A DNA stretch of 64,000 bases from Ascaphus truei (Eukaryota; Chordata; Amphibia; Anura; Ascaphidae), in NCBI GenBank assembly GCA_036426205.1, contig CM071570.1, positions 5,885,562-5,949,561 on the forward strand, given 5' to 3'. Position 1 is the stretch's first letter, and every line of letters starts with the position of its first letter. Shown here piece after piece: positions 35,298-47,849 of the stretch. The position numbers and the translations under genes were made by a program. The notes beneath the pieces were generated by a model. It was not told where the DNA came from. It did no database searches and saw only the letters and a list, made by a program, of their open reading frames with translations.

Positions 35298-36633
35298 ATG
35301 TGGATATTTGGGCGGGGGCCTGAGTCCAACTCATCTGTCCATCTATTAGAGCCAGAGAGAGAGAGACATATCTTTTGGATAAAAATACTTTATATATGTT
35401 GGAAACACAGAAACCATATACTGGGGCCCTCATATTCGGAGGACCACACACCCAGTACGTATGGCAATCTTATAGAGAGGATAAAGGTGAAACCCTGCTG
35501 CGCAATTGTCCTTCAGTGTCTCTTACAGTACTCAGTACTGGTGGCCCAGATGCTAACTAATGGTCCACTGTTGTTGCCGGCACAGCGTTGGAGCTCGAAG
35601 TGTGTTACTAGGTGCTGCCCTGGTACTTTGCAAAGAAAGATGGTAGATGTGTATGATGAAAAGGACACTGAAGTGATGTTGTGTCAATCTCTGGGGTGTG
35701 TTTCCACTTGATTAAACTCACAGCTTCAGGACCCCTAGTTAACACAGGACCCCTAGTTAACACAGGACCCCTCTGTTGGTTCATAACCGGTTCCTCCAGT
35801 ACGTGCTGTTCTGCCAGATTGGGAAGGCTCTGCTACCGTGCCGTATCTCTCACCGGACTCCTCGGGACAGTTTCTCTTTCTCAGCAGGTATCCTCCTACT
35901 CACATGCTTCTCTCTTTTAACCCCTCCTTACATGACGTAATTCTTCCTGGTTATCCTATAATCTCAGTCCTTTCCTTGGTTCATAGTCATTAGCGGGGGG
36001 CATGTCCATCATTATACTTGTGTATTCGTAGGGGTGTTACACAAAAAATCCAACATAGAAAGACCTTCAACCAAAGATTCTACATCCACAACAAAAAGAT
36101 AGGAAGTACTTCATTTATTCTAATGTATATTGAAGAACAGAAATTATTAGCCTGACAGAACACATCAGATCATATATTAGGGATTGGAGTTGCCGGAAGT
36201 TGGCTAGCACTTCAAATCAAGGACAAGGGCCACATCAGTTGTCCAAAAGACAATACTAAGTTTTGTCACTTGAGTGTCACTTGCGCTACAATTTGCAGAG
36301 AAAGGACTATGAAAAGTGAAGCCAAAGAGTGGTTTCTCAGAAGAGAAACAAAGAACAGGGCGGATTCACAGGCCAAACTGCAGATGCAGGTCATCAAGTT
36401 TATTTTTATTCTGCCAAATACAGGGGCAATGACTTATTTTCTGGCATGGTGGAGTGATAGGGTACACATCTACGATAAGATATCTGAGAGAGCGCTATTG
36501 AAAACAAAGGTACAGTATCAAGTTTATTATCTCCTTAATGCTCACAATATTTGCACTACATTATTTCCTACATTATTTCGCACTAACGGGTAAGAACACC
36601 TAGTAAATTGTTTGGCAAGATATTCTGGGTCTA

Positions 36634-37542
36634 TGTAACGATGCGCTCACCAAACACAAGGCGTGACCGCGAGGCCGAGGTGGGGATTTGATAAAACACC
36701 AACCCACAGCCGCGTCTGGATTGAAGATTGGTCGAGGTAGCCGGTTCGGGGTAGGAGAGGTCCGGATGGTCAGTGATATTTGCCGAGGTAGGGATTGGAG
36801 AGGTACAGATCGTTGCAGGTACTTTAGCCAAGGTCGGGATTGGAGAGGTGCGGATCGTTGCAGGTACTTTAGCCAAGGTCAGGAGCGGAGAGGTGCGGAT
36901 CGTTGTTGGTAAGCCGGGGCCAGGAGCGGAGAGGTGCGGATCGTCGTTGGTAAGCCGGGGTCAGGAGCGGAGAGGGAGGTTGAGGGCTCGTCGTTTTGGT
37001 ATACGCAGGGGTTCAGGAGCGGAGAGGTGCGGATCGTCGTTGGTAAGCCGGGGTCAGGAGCGGAGAGATGCGGATCGTCGTTGGTAAGCCGGGGTCAGGA
37101 GCGGAGAAGTGCGGAATCCAAAAAGCAAGCAAGGTCAGGCAAAACAGGACAAGATCAGGCAAATGTCAGACAGGAGGCTAGGACTGTAGTGAACACAGCG
37201 CACAAACAAGAGATTATGCTCTGCCAATGTGCCGGAGGGCAGGCTGAGCATATAAAGCAAGGTAGTCCAATGAACATGCAGCATACTCACAGGTGTACCA
37301 CTTAGGTAGAGGAGCGAGAAAGCTTCTGTGCGCATGTGCGGGATCCGCACATAGCTGGTGCACGCTGCGCGGCGGTGACGTCACCGCGCGAGCGTAGTCT
37401 GGAGGTGGGACCAGCGGGAACGGCATTTAGTGCAGAGTGTGATCCGCACATGCCCCTACATGGAACGCTGGCATTCGCTGGCTCGCGAGATGTGCTGCAG
37501 GAGGCAGACGAAGCCGGGGGGCACAAATCACGGATCCTCACA
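36634..37542 (-). mobile_element. Solo LTR, 909 bp, TSD GTCTA, with internal minisatellite
   Basis: Plus strand begins TGTAACG and ends CCTCACA. Flanks 36629-36633 and 37543-37547 are both GTCTA. The minus strand starts TGTGAGGATCCGTG, related to the TGTAAGGAATCCG start of the other LTRs. Inside, at about 36740-37110, is a tandem array of about 41-bp units. A CpG-rich, promoter-like part lies near 37330-37420. Confidence 0.85.
36740..37110 (-). repeat. 41-bp minisatellite within LTR
   Basis: Units resemble AGGTGCGGATCGTCGTTGG followed by TAAGCCGGGGTCAGGAGCGG, about eight or nine copies with variation. The left units are shorter and more divergent. Confidence 0.85.
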
Positions 37543-37689
37543 GTCTATACTTTCCACGTTTCCAATTGAGTGTAGGTAACTAGACTCTTTAAATAAGCCT
37601 GTAGGTTTCCATTTGAAAACCACTGTGGAGTGTGAGTGTTTGTATCATCTCTGTGTAAAACACCCATTGGGGTTATGTAAGAGACATGT

Positions 37690-38116
37690 GCAGAGGTACG
37701 ATCAGGGAGACAGATTTGGGGAAATTAAATAATGGCTTTTATTCAGCCCGTGACTTTAAATGATGCAGATTAAGGAAATATACACAAAGAAATTAACCAG
37801 CCTATCTGCCGGGCTGAGAGGATAAGCCTCTTTCCAACCAAAAACTCCAAAGTCCAAAAGCGGTACCTCAGTCAGTATCTGGGTCTAGGTTCGTGCCCGT
37901 TGAGGGGCCAGCCTCTGGCAGATTCCCGAGTTTGCTGCACACTAGAATAGAGGTCCGATCGGTGTCTTGCTGGCAGCACACAGTCCTTCTGTGTGCTAAA
38001 GAGTCGGGCAATTCCAAGCAGGAGGCTTTTCTACAGGTCTGATTAGCCAGGTGGAGACTGGTTAATTGCGTTGCTGCAATTAACCAGCTCCCTGCTGGAT
38101 TCCTCAGACCACTACA
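37690..38116 (-). mobile_element. Probable LTR, borders uncertain
   Basis: The minus strand would start TGTAGTGGTCTGAGG at 38116. An internal palindrome (GGTTAATTGC / GCAATTAACC) and an AATAAAAGCC signal near 37740 fit an LTR. No clear target-site duplication was found. Confidence 0.4.
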
Positions 38117-38491
38117 GGCTTATATTGAAGGTTAGTTTGGTGCTAAACTATAATTGCCATAATTTATTTTCGTGCAAGAGAAAAATGCTGGAAGTATGTA
38201 CAGATGTAGAAAGACTCACTGCTCCCAGCGTTACAGACGAACAACCAAATGTCAACAGCGGAAAACGAATACAAGGGGAACATTTAAAAAAACATATCCT
38301 CTGAATTCCCTTGCCATAAAAAGCTTATTAATATTATTACATGGTATACAGTGGACACAGCTTTAACCAATTCAGTGCAGGGAAAACTGATTTGACAATT
38401 GTTTGTTTTGGGTTATATTCCAGAGTTTTCAATGATATGATGAACATGCCTTAACTTGGTAGAACAAGTAGATATCAAAGTAAATCTAGGC

Positions 38492-39010
38492 CAGGGGTGG
38501 GGAACGTCAGGCCCGAGGGCCATATAAGGCCCTCGAAATCATTTGGTCTGGCCCTGCTAAGGCAACTGCTATAACCGGGGTCACGCTAATTTTTAAAAAA
38601 ATGCGCGCCCGATCGGGAGGAGGTGGTGTGAGGCGCCGGCAGCCCTACACGATCCCCAGCAGCCACTGTACTAGCCCCAGCAGCCACGTACTTCCCCCGC
38701 ACTCCTCCCGCAGCAGTCCCCGCACTTCCCCAGCAGTTCCCCCCGCACTTACCCCATCAGCCGCCCTACACAATCCCCCCAGCAGCAGCAGCAACTACCA
38801 GAGGTAGGGGGGGGGGGGATCTGTGTGCCTGTATGCCGCCTGTGTGCCTGCTGTGTGCCTGCCTGTGTGCCTGCCTGTGTGCCTGTCTGTGTGCCTGCCT
38901 GTGTGCCTGCCTTTGTGCCTGTCTGTGTGTCTGTCTGTGCCTGTATGGCCCGCGAACGATGTTAAAAATATCCAAATGGCCCTTGGCAGAAAAAAGGTTC
39001 CCCACCCCTG
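38492..39010. mobile_element. hAT MITE, 519 bp, perfect 8-bp TSD
   Basis: TIRs are CAGGGGTGGGGAAC and GTTCCCCACCCCTG. Flanks 38484-38491 and 39011-39018 are both ATCTAGGC. Subterminal parts share the CATTTGG...GGCCC theme in inverted form. A 12-bp minisatellite (TGTGTGCCTGCC units) occupies about 38820-38945, and C-rich repeats precede it. Non-autonomous. Confidence 0.9.
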
Positions 39011-39596
39011 ATCTAGGCTCTGATGCAGATTGTGTCATGTTTGCTAATTTCTCATGGTTACATTAATCCCCTTTGTGGCTCCGTGGCTGAATGCGGCAGT
39101 TGTTTGATGCTGGTGAACTCTTCTGTTCTAAAATTGCTTCTTGTGTATAACAATCGTCAGATTTGTTCCAGATCCTTTTAATTCTTAAACTGAATATCTC
39201 TGTGTATTATGATTATTATAATATGTCAGAAGTTTTCTATAAACGGTTATGTTTATTTTCTCATTGTCTTTATATATCCAGAGATCAAAGAAAGCTGTAA
39301 TTCAAAGTAAAGTGTAGACCACCAAAATGTTCATCGAAAAAAAACCCTAAAAGAATGTTCTGCAGCTTATGGTTCCATGTTTAAACAAGGCTTACCTTGC
39401 TATTCATTATGTGAATATAAACAGAGGTGGTGCTTTTCTATTGAAGACCCTAAGAAGCAATATATTAGGACAGGCCCATAAAACACAGAATAACTTGGGG
39501 CCAATTCTTAAATCCGACTGCAAGAATTGGGCTGCATCATCAGAGGGGCAGAAGGAAAGAAAGTGGCCTATAGCCAAGTATCATAGGTTTCTCTTT

Positions 39597-41180
39597 CTAT
39601 ATCTCTCGTCATCCCCCCTTCCCTCACTCCCCATCCCCTCTTTTCCCCATTCCCCCTCTCTCTCGCTCCCCTCTTTTCCCCCCATTCTCATCCCCCCAGT
39701 CTTTCTACCCTCGATCCCCCCCTCCCTCTCCCCACCCACCTTTCTCTTCCCCCATTTCCCTCTAGCTCCCATCTCTCCCTCACCCCCTCTCTCTCTACCC
39801 TTCCTCCCATCCCCTCTTTTGCCGATATATGTATTTATATATATCTTTATTTATATAGCACCCACAGCTACTGTATACTCAGCGCTTTACAAAAGAGACA
39901 ACACAGTACAGGGAATTATAATAAGTGCAAGAAATAAGATCAGACAATAGGAAAGGAAATGCTCTGCCCTGGAGAGCTACTGTAACAATCTAAGTGGTAT
40001 AATGGAAGACTTACAAACTCCCCCATCACCCTTTCCCCTCCCCCCCTTTCTCTCCCCCTCTCTTCCCCCCTCTCTCTCTCTCTTACACCCTTGCTCTCTT
40101 TTCCCTCAAACTTTCTCTTCCTTCCCCATTCCCCCTCTCTCACCCCACCTTACCCCCGTTCTCTCTCCCCCTCTCTCCCACCCCTTCTCTCCTAATCCTA
40201 TCTCCCCTCTCCCTATCCACTTTTTCTCCCCATCCCCTCTTCCCCATCCCCCTTTATATCACCCCATCCCCCTTTTTATCTCCCCTCTCTATCCACCTCT
40301 CCCTACCCCTTTATCACTCCCCATCCCCCTTCCCACCCCTCCCCATCCCCCTCCCCCTTTCTCCCCTCCTCCTCTCTCCTCCCATCCACCATTCCCCCAT
40401 TTCACTCTCCCTGTCCCCCCTTTTTCTCCACCCCCATGCCCTCACCTCCTCTCTCCTATCCCCTCCATCCCCTCTCCCCCATCGACACATTTCTCCATCC
40501 CCATTTTCTCTCTGAGCCCCCCACTTTGTCCTCCCAACCCCCAATTTCACTCTCCATGTCCCCTTTTTTATCCCCCTATCCCCGCACTTCCTCTCTCCCC
40601 ATCCCATCTATCCCTCCATTCCCTCTCTCCCCATCCCCCATTTTCTCTCTCATCCAACTTCTCTCTCCCCTCCAAATCCCTCTCCATCTCTCCCCACCCC
40701 CCCTCTCCATTTCCCTCAAACTCCCTGCCTACCGAATAGCCAAACAATCTACCTCCATCCTGAAAGTGGTACACACAAGAAAACAGCGAGCGCACATGTG
40801 GAGAAGTCCTGCATGATTGTGAATTTCAATTTATCACATCACTCACCATCCGACAGAGGCAGCGCCCCAGTATTTCCACTTTCCTCCATCCTGAAAGGTC
40901 TGTACTTTCTCTCCCCCCTATCACCTCGCTCTCTCCCCCATCCCCTCTAGCTCTCTCTCCCCCATCTTCTCCCCCTCCTCCCCTCTCACACCATTGCTTC
41001 TCTCCCCCCGATACCCTCTCTCCCCCTCATCCTCTCCCCCCAACCCATCACCCCTTTCTCTCACCCATCCCCTCTCTCCCCACCCAGTCCCTCCCTAGCA
41101 CCCCCATCCCCACTGCCTCACCCCCTCTCTCTTCCCCAATCCCCTCTCTCTATTTCCCCAAGCCCCTTCTCACTCCTGGC
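39597..41180 (+). repeat. Polypyrimidine (C/T) region, about 1.6 kb, interrupted
   Basis: Long C/T tracts at 39597-39820, 40015-40740 and 40895-41180, built from CCCCATCCCCTCTCTC-like units. Two non-pyrimidine islands separate them. The 245-codon ORF here is a product of composition. Such tracts can form triplex (H) DNA. Confidence 0.9.
39826..40010 (-). mobile_element. L2-type LINE 3' end fragment
   Basis: On the minus strand it reads AGCGCTGAGTATACAGTAG and GCTATATAAATAAAGAT, the terminal words also seen at 50653-50680. It lies between polypyrimidine tracts. Confidence 0.55.
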
Positions 41181-41259
41181 CAAACAACCTTTGGGCCGCA
41201 TGACAAAGTTGCATGAGAGGCATGCGTCCCACGGGCCGCTTGATTGACAGGGGATCCAA

Positions 41260-42470
41260 CACCTTAGAACAACAATAATGTTTTATTCTTAGATAGAACA
41301 AATAATATACATGTAATGCACTCTCCCCCACCACCTGGGAGATGTGTAGCTACGGTGTGTGTGGCGCGGTGCAACACCTGTGGCTCACAGGAGGCCTGAG
41401 CCTCCGCTGCTGGGAACCTGGGGTAAACCCGGATCGATGCTCGGTAGCGCCTCCACCTGTACGGGATTCTATCGTGTAGAATAACCCCCGTTAGGGGACC
41501 CACATACAATAAACCACACAGTGAAAAGATAACAGTTTTACTGCATGAACTTCTATGAACTGTATATATCCACTACCAGGTCAAACATGTCCATATATAT
41601 ATTCCACCATTAATGACACATCCCACACATAAGGGCCCTCAGGCACCTAACCACCCTGGTGTCCCTGAGTAAGTAGTCCCACCGAATAGTGTGTAGGTCA
41701 GCGCTGCCCACTAGAACTGTTTGCTGGTGCACGTGAGGAGTTGGGTACCTGCCGAGTGATGCCACACCCCGGCGTGCTGTAGAATATAGGATTCACTGAT
41801 CCAGCGATGTCAGCGATGAGTCCGCCTCCGCGGTGGGTGGTATCCCGCTGGAGGGTCCCACACTGATGATAGTCTCTGATGGTCTGGTTCTGGACCGCAG
41901 GCCGCAGTCACCGTGCGGCGTCTCACTGTGTCCCTGACACTGATAGTGCTAAGCGGGGCAATGTCCCTACCTAAGGGAAAGTCCCTGTAGCAGCCACAAG
42001 CTATGTGGGAGTCGGGGGCCTAACAGGGGATATCTGACTTAGTGTAGGTGCCACAGACACGTGCACACAAAACCTACCCCTTCCCTGTCCCAGCTCTGAC
42101 TGGAGTGGCTCCTAGCGCGCGCAATGTATCAATCTCCCTGCAGGAGATTCTGCGCACCCTATTGGCTGATACTTGGCACGTGACTGTAACCCCTAGAGTG
42201 GCTGGGAACTGTAGTTCCCCTATGTGGAGCCTATCTGCTGCATTGTCCGCCATCCTGCGCTTGCGCAAGCTCTCTGCAATGGCTGCCGCTTGCTCTACGC
42301 ATGCGCGATGCGTCCCGCGCGCCGTCGCCAACCCCAACATGGTGGTGCCATGTAACAGTACTCCCCGCGGGTCTCCCGCGACTCATTTGCCCGGCAACCA
42401 CCTCCCTGATCAGAGGTAGGAGGGGGGGGAAAGAACGAGGTAACCGGGGACCAGAGGGGACCTGGTTACA
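41260..42470 (-). mobile_element. Solo LTR-like element, 1211 bp, TSD TCCAA
   Basis: The right end is GGTTACA, so the minus strand starts TGTAACCAGG. TCCAA flanks both sides (41255-41259, 42471-42475). The left end has lost its TG. It shares TGGCTCACAGG and GCGCCTCCACCTG words with the LTRs at 44899 and 49533, so the three belong to one family. A polyA-like AATAAAAC lies near 41283 on the minus strand. Confidence 0.65.
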
Positions 42471-42864
42471 TCCAAATATACACTGAACATAGTAGCATAA
42501 TACAGGTGCAAAATGTCCCTACCAAGAAGAATAATGTCTGCTACCTGAGATGCTGGGAGGTTAAATAGTTTGACCAAGGTTACTGTTGTCTATTGAGGGG
42601 ACACTGTGTTACTGAAGGTCAACAAGCAGACAGTGGTGACTCACAACAATTGATTCTGCTGCATCAACATGCAGTACAGCAGCCTCTTACAAACTGAAAC
42701 TAGGAACCAACAACTATCTGAGGCCGGAAACATAAACCAGGCAGAGAAAGGGAGATTGTAAAAAGACACCACTCACTGTGCATGTTACAGTGCCCTCTAT
42801 GCATACACAACAAGAGTGAATTTAAGTGACAGACACCAAATAATCCATCACCAACACCTTAACC

Positions 42865-43034
42865 CAGCGGTGGCCAACTCCAGTCCTCAAGGGCCACCCA
42901 CAGGTCAGGTTTTCAGGATATCCCTGCTTCAGCACAGTTGGCTCAGTCTTTGACTAGCCACTTGTGCTGAAGCAGGGATATCCTGAACACCTGACCTGTG
43001 GGTGGCCCTGCAGGACTGGCGTTGCCCACCTCTG
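42865..43034. mobile_element. hAT MITE (second copy), 170 bp
   Basis: Same palindromic element as 9194-9378, with TIRs CAGCGGTGGCCAACTCC and its complement. No clean 8-bp duplication remains. Confidence 0.8.
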
Positions 43035-43739
43035 CATCATGCTTAATGAGTTCCAGGCCCCTTTCGCACTGTAGTGGTTGGAATAATGGGCTGGATTTTT
43101 AAACTGTACAGAATAATATGAGCACAATATTGGAGCAGAAATCCTGTGTATAAGACCACTATGTTCTGCAAAGGTCTCACTCCCCTGATTCATTTAATTT
43201 CTACCCATCATTATTAGAGTGTCTGCAGACAGGTAATGGCGCCCGTGTCAGTGAGATATCCACAGTAAAACTCTCCTCAGTTGCTGCATGTAACACACCC
43301 TCCGTTGTCACTCCCCGTGCGGTCTCTACCTAGTGCAGTGTCCTGCAATCCGCCGCTTTCAAACACACGTAAAGCCGGGATTAAAAGCGCGACAGGAATG
43401 GCGTCCAAATATGCACCATCCACGCCGCTTATTATATCAGGAGGAGAACAACAAGCACAGGTGATATGACGTAATATGCAGCACGGTTTGCGCATATTTG
43501 GGCGCCATTCCTGTCGCGCTGCTACTTTGAGTTCCTGTTTTACGAGTCGGTGTTAGTAGCCAGCTCGTTGATAAGATAGCTTGTGACACCATGGTAAATA
43601 ATGGTTGACGTATGTGAAAGCCCAAAAAGTCGATACCTATGTCAACTCAGGGAGAGCACACAGCAGCACGACATAGGTCAGGAAGAACTCCTAGTGGGAG
43701 AAACCATTGAGGAAACATAATCGCTCCTTTGTCCTTCCT

Positions 43740-44110
43740 CTGGGTGTTAATTTCAGCTCTGGGGGCCCCTGTTTCCCGAGGTACTTGCCTCTAAAGGGGC
43801 AACCCCAGTTGGATAGGGAAATTGTCTAACTGTCCCGTGACATCATCCCTTACGGCTTCCTATTGGCCTTTAAACAGATTTCAGATACTGTGCCCCCAAC
43901 AACCCCTGTACCCCCCTAACTAGTGGGAAGCAGGTATCCCCAGAGCCGAACCGCATTCATGTAATCTCCAGGGACCTCCTGCTCCCGAGAAACATCTGAA
44001 GGTGATGCGGGATGCGGGATGTTTCTTGGGAGCAGGACTTCCCTGGAGATTAAAGTAATGCGGTTCAGCTCCGGGGATCCCCTGCTTCCCACTTGAAAGG
44101 GGGCCGGGGG
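43740..44110. repeat. Foldback repeat related to 16.5-kb MITE
   Basis: Inverted copies of GCTCTGGGGGCCCCTG / GGTTCAGCTCCGGGG, and of CTGCTCCCGAGAAACATC / GATGTTTCTTGGGAGCAG. Probably a relative or fragment of the foldback family at 16524 and 34846. Confidence 0.5.
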
Positions 44111-44898
44111 GGAGAGAAATATTAAAAATATTGGAGGTAAAGCTCCTTTAATATTAATACAAATGGCTAAATATTAATTTAAAATGAAGTCTATAAATAA
44201 GTTAGAAAAATATCAGATCGGGAGTTAGAGTAAAGGAGCACAGTCAGTATATGTTTACATATCAACCAACCTTGGAAGTACTAAAACATTCAGGAGATGC
44301 GGTCCCTGAATGAGCAGCCTGCCAAGTACCTGGCCTTGGATAAGGCAGTCTCAGAATAAGTGGCTGACATTCTCTGCAGGCCAGTAACCCGCTTACACAG
44401 AGTCAGGGCTGGTATGGGAATGAACGAAGGCGCTAACTCGTGTTGGGGGGAGGAATAATATTACCGTTAGAATGGACCCTCACGTGCACACAGAGTACAG
44501 TAACGTTCCAATAAGTGCTGCTCAACCCAGAAAAGGAGCTTTCCCGGATCCTCAGTGAAGGGGAAGAAAAGGGGTTGTGGGGAGTGCAAAGTATCCAATA
44601 TATATATATCATGAGAATAAAAACAGCAAAAGTATGCAATCAAGTCAATAATGGTACAATGGGTGATGATAAAAAGAGGTGCAGATACAACCAGGAGAAA
44701 TAGTAATAATGTTGTTACTCACACGGCATGTGTGAGCATAAATGCCCCAAATGTTATCTTTTGTGGTGTCTTTTTGGTTCTCTCTCTCCTGGATCCACAG
44801 TCTCTAGTTCTCCTGATTCGGAGATAATACCCCAATATTCATCAGTTTGTATGACAGAAACACGGTTAATGTTAAAATTGAACAAATGTATTTATCAG

Positions 44899-46550
44899 TG
44901 TAACGGGTATTCCCCCCCCCAATCGCAGATTCTACTGTGTGGGTGCAGGAACATATATTGTTACTCAGGTGTGGTGCATAACCTGTTGGCTCACAGGAGG
45001 GCTGAGCTTCCGCCACGGGACCGGGGCACTTATACTATGGATAAATACTTACAATGATGCAGCGCCTCCACCTGCGATGGCTCCACCAGAGGGGGAGTGG
45101 TTCCTCCGGACAATCAATGATAACATACATACACGGTGAGGTCAAATAACTAAGGACTTTACTAACATGCAAACAACATATCACGGCAGTACCACAATAT
45201 AACCTGTGTCCCGCTCTCGAGGAGACACCTACTGCGTCACGCAGGACGCTTCCCCAACACCAGGTGATCCCACCCAGTGTCCCGAGAATCCCACCCAATG
45301 TCCCGCACTCTTGGAGAGAACGTGGGTGACTGCGCAGTCACAGTTACACTAAGGGGCCCGTTGGTGCACTTATGACTGTATGGTACCTGCCGAGCACTCC
45401 GGTACTCGGATCAGCAACTGGCTTCGTAAAGGGTCAGACGTGTGATGAATCCGTCTGATCCTCCAACCGAACTCCTTTGTACGCAGACCGCCAGGGCGGT
45501 CTCCCTCTGGAATAGTCTCTGCGGACCCCAACGTGGGTCCGAACCGCTTTACAGGAACCGCAGCGTCCGCTGAGTCCCTAACTAACACTTGGTACTAACG
45601 TGGCAGGAACCCTAACCTAGGGCCTGTCCCTGTGGTACCGCAACCTAAAGTGGCTTTGGGGAAAACTCCTAGAGGCCTACCGGGGTTAATAACCTGCCCC
45701 ACTCCCCTAACTCTTCCCAGCCCTGACTGTACTTACTAAGACCTAACGAGTCCCAGCGCCTACAGCAGCAAGCTGTAGCTCACTGGATGCTGCAGCCAAC
45801 GTGCTGCGCAACAAGGTGCCTGCCTGTCAGACCTCACAGCACTGACAGCCGTGACTCTGACAAGGCAGCACTCTACACTAAGGGCAGCGTCCCTATCTTG
45901 GGCCTCCCTAAGCACTTACCCACTAAACTAGTGGGGAGTTGGGGCCTACCTGGGGTGTAGGTACCTATATGGGGCAGGAGCTGCACTCGCTCCCCGCATC
46001 CTTCCTTCCCTCACAGCTCCCTGACTCCAACTCTCTGTAACCTTCCTTTCCCAGCTCCCACTAATGTAAGTGGCAGGGTCCCTAACCTGAGGGCTGCCCC
46101 TGGCAACACTCACCTTACTGGGGAGCTGAGCTATCTCAGGCCCTGGGGGTGCTGGCCTAGTACAGGGAGTCCCTGACTCCTGTACCCTACCTCCTTCCCT
46201 GGGCTGCTCCGGTCTCTGACTGCCTAGTGCTGCAACTGACAAAAACCCTGTCTGCACACAACATTGTTGCAACTCTGCAGCATGAGAATCTGCCAGCTCT
46301 ATTGGCTTCAATGCTGCCTGTGACAAGGGTGAAAGTGCAGTCCCCAGAGGCTGCTGGGAATTGTAGTCCTTGGCAAAGCTCTTTTCTATGGGGACCGCGT
46401 GCGTGATCTTTACTGCGCATGGGCGAAGCTCGCGCCAAAACCAAGAGGGCGGTGCCCGCCGGGAGAAGTCGCCGTACCCTTCCCCCACTGCCACAGGGGT
46501 AAGGCAGGGGGCAAAGGAAAATCAGGGGAACCGGGGGTGACCCCCTTACA
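44899..46550 (-). mobile_element. LTR of the 41.3/49.5-kb family, longer variant
   Basis: Begins TGTAACGGG and ends CCCTTACA on the plus strand, and shares TGGCTCACAGGAGG, GCGCCTCCACCTGCGATGG and GGGAATTGTAGTCC-type words with its relatives. The flanks TCAG and CTAG match only in part, so the borders may be off. No coding region. Confidence 0.55.
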
Positions 46551-46571
46551 CTAGCATAAGATAACAATGCA

Positions 46572-46935
46572 CTCACATCTAGTGCTTGGGTCTTTGGAGA
46601 ACTTTAGCAGAGGTCCTTGTTTTTTTCACCATCTACACAAATTGGCCAACTATATCTGTAATGTATTCAACGCTCTACTAGGAATTTGGATTTGGAGGGT
46701 CTGAAAGAAATACAAAATACTTGGGAGATTGTTCATTATTACTGAAGCATTATGTCTCAGCATGATATTTCATATTTATCCCAGGAGGATAAGTCCTTTT
46801 GTAAAGCAAGAAAGAGAGGGGGCTAATAAACTTTGTTTAAATCAATCAGATTCTTAGTCATTTTAATTCCCAAGTATTTAATGAATTTGTCCTGCCAGGA
46901 ATAAGAAACATTTGATATAAGAAACCCCTGATTTG
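46572..46935 (-). pseudogene. L1 ORF2 fragment (after the RT)
   Basis: Minus-strand residues recoverable across frameshifts include KYLGIK-like and LLYKRTYPPGINMKY, then LQIQIPSRALNTLQI, and W-KKQG at the end. This is the region of L1 ORF2 that follows the RT domain. Short and broken. Confidence 0.55.
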
Positions 46936-47845
46936 TATCTGGGATAAATAAACACTTGGACAAGTGACTAGAAGAGGTCACTAAAAGCCCTAATAACAGC
47001 ACTCAAAGTCACCATACATATGTCAATATATGGTGGGAATGGGTTATAAGTGTAATCACTAGGACCAAAAACGGAGGTATATAAACCTCCAGCCACAAGA
47101 CTACAGACAGCAATTAAAACCAAAAACAATAAAGTTTTATTAAATAAATGACCGACGCAACTTAGCAACTATGGGGAACATATATATACACACACTGGAT
47201 CTAAAATCCTCACGGACCGAACGGTGGTGGGCTAATATGTGGGACAGGCTCATGTGTAAATACACATATCTGGAGGAGATACACTATAGTGTGGAAGGTA
47301 AGTAGACTACACAGTAGGGTCTATAAATACAATGCTAAACGCATACAGGTGACTTGCTAAACATCATGCTGCGGGTGTATTGCGCAACATAAAGCGCTGC
47401 TGGAGATATTAGTACCACTACCCCGTATGTGAATGAAAACAGCGTATAACGCAATCGGCGGGGGTGCAGCAAGACGGCATATATTCATAAAGAGGAACAC
47501 CTAATGTAATGTGCTCTCGTCGCTGGACGAGGCAGCTCAAATCAGCTATCACTTATCTCTTTGAGTCCAGGCAGCTATCGCCTGTGGAAAACAGCGTGTC
47601 GCTGTGTCTGTGTAGATACTACCTTCACTGCATGTCCCTGCCCACACAGACCGTTCTTCCTGGTGTGCGTCAAGCGTCTGACGTACGTCGGGGTATGGTG
47701 ACGTCCAAGTGTTTATTTGTACCATATTCCCTAAGCACCGGGGTTTTTATCTCCATGTACTACTAGGTGAGCGACTAGTCATTCTGTCTTTGTATCTCGG
47801 ATATTAATGATCCAGGCCTCTGATTTGGAACTATTCATTCCTGGT
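46936..47845. other. Unassigned repeat-like sequence
   Basis: Contains AACAATAAAGTTTTATT near 47130 and a TATA/CACA stretch. It resembles the non-coding part of a retroelement, but no family was identified. Confidence 0.3.
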
Positions 47846-47849
47846 CAGG

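Larger units (their letters stand above)
28203..36345. repeat. Right arm of imperfect inverted repeat, about 8.1 kb
   Basis: Begins with the last 48 bp of the LTR in plus orientation, ending CCCTGACA at 28250, then ATAGA (28251-28255), then the same flank as the left arm in reverse orientation. The arm ends near 36298-36345. Beyond that point the two sides no longer match. Confidence 0.9.

Noticed and set aside
38823..39066. Cysteine-rich repeated ORFs
   Set aside because: They are translations of the 12-bp minisatellite in a hAT MITE.
40002..40739. 245-codon ORF, proline and serine rich
   Set aside because: It is read from a polypyrimidine repeat, and similar frames are open by composition alone.
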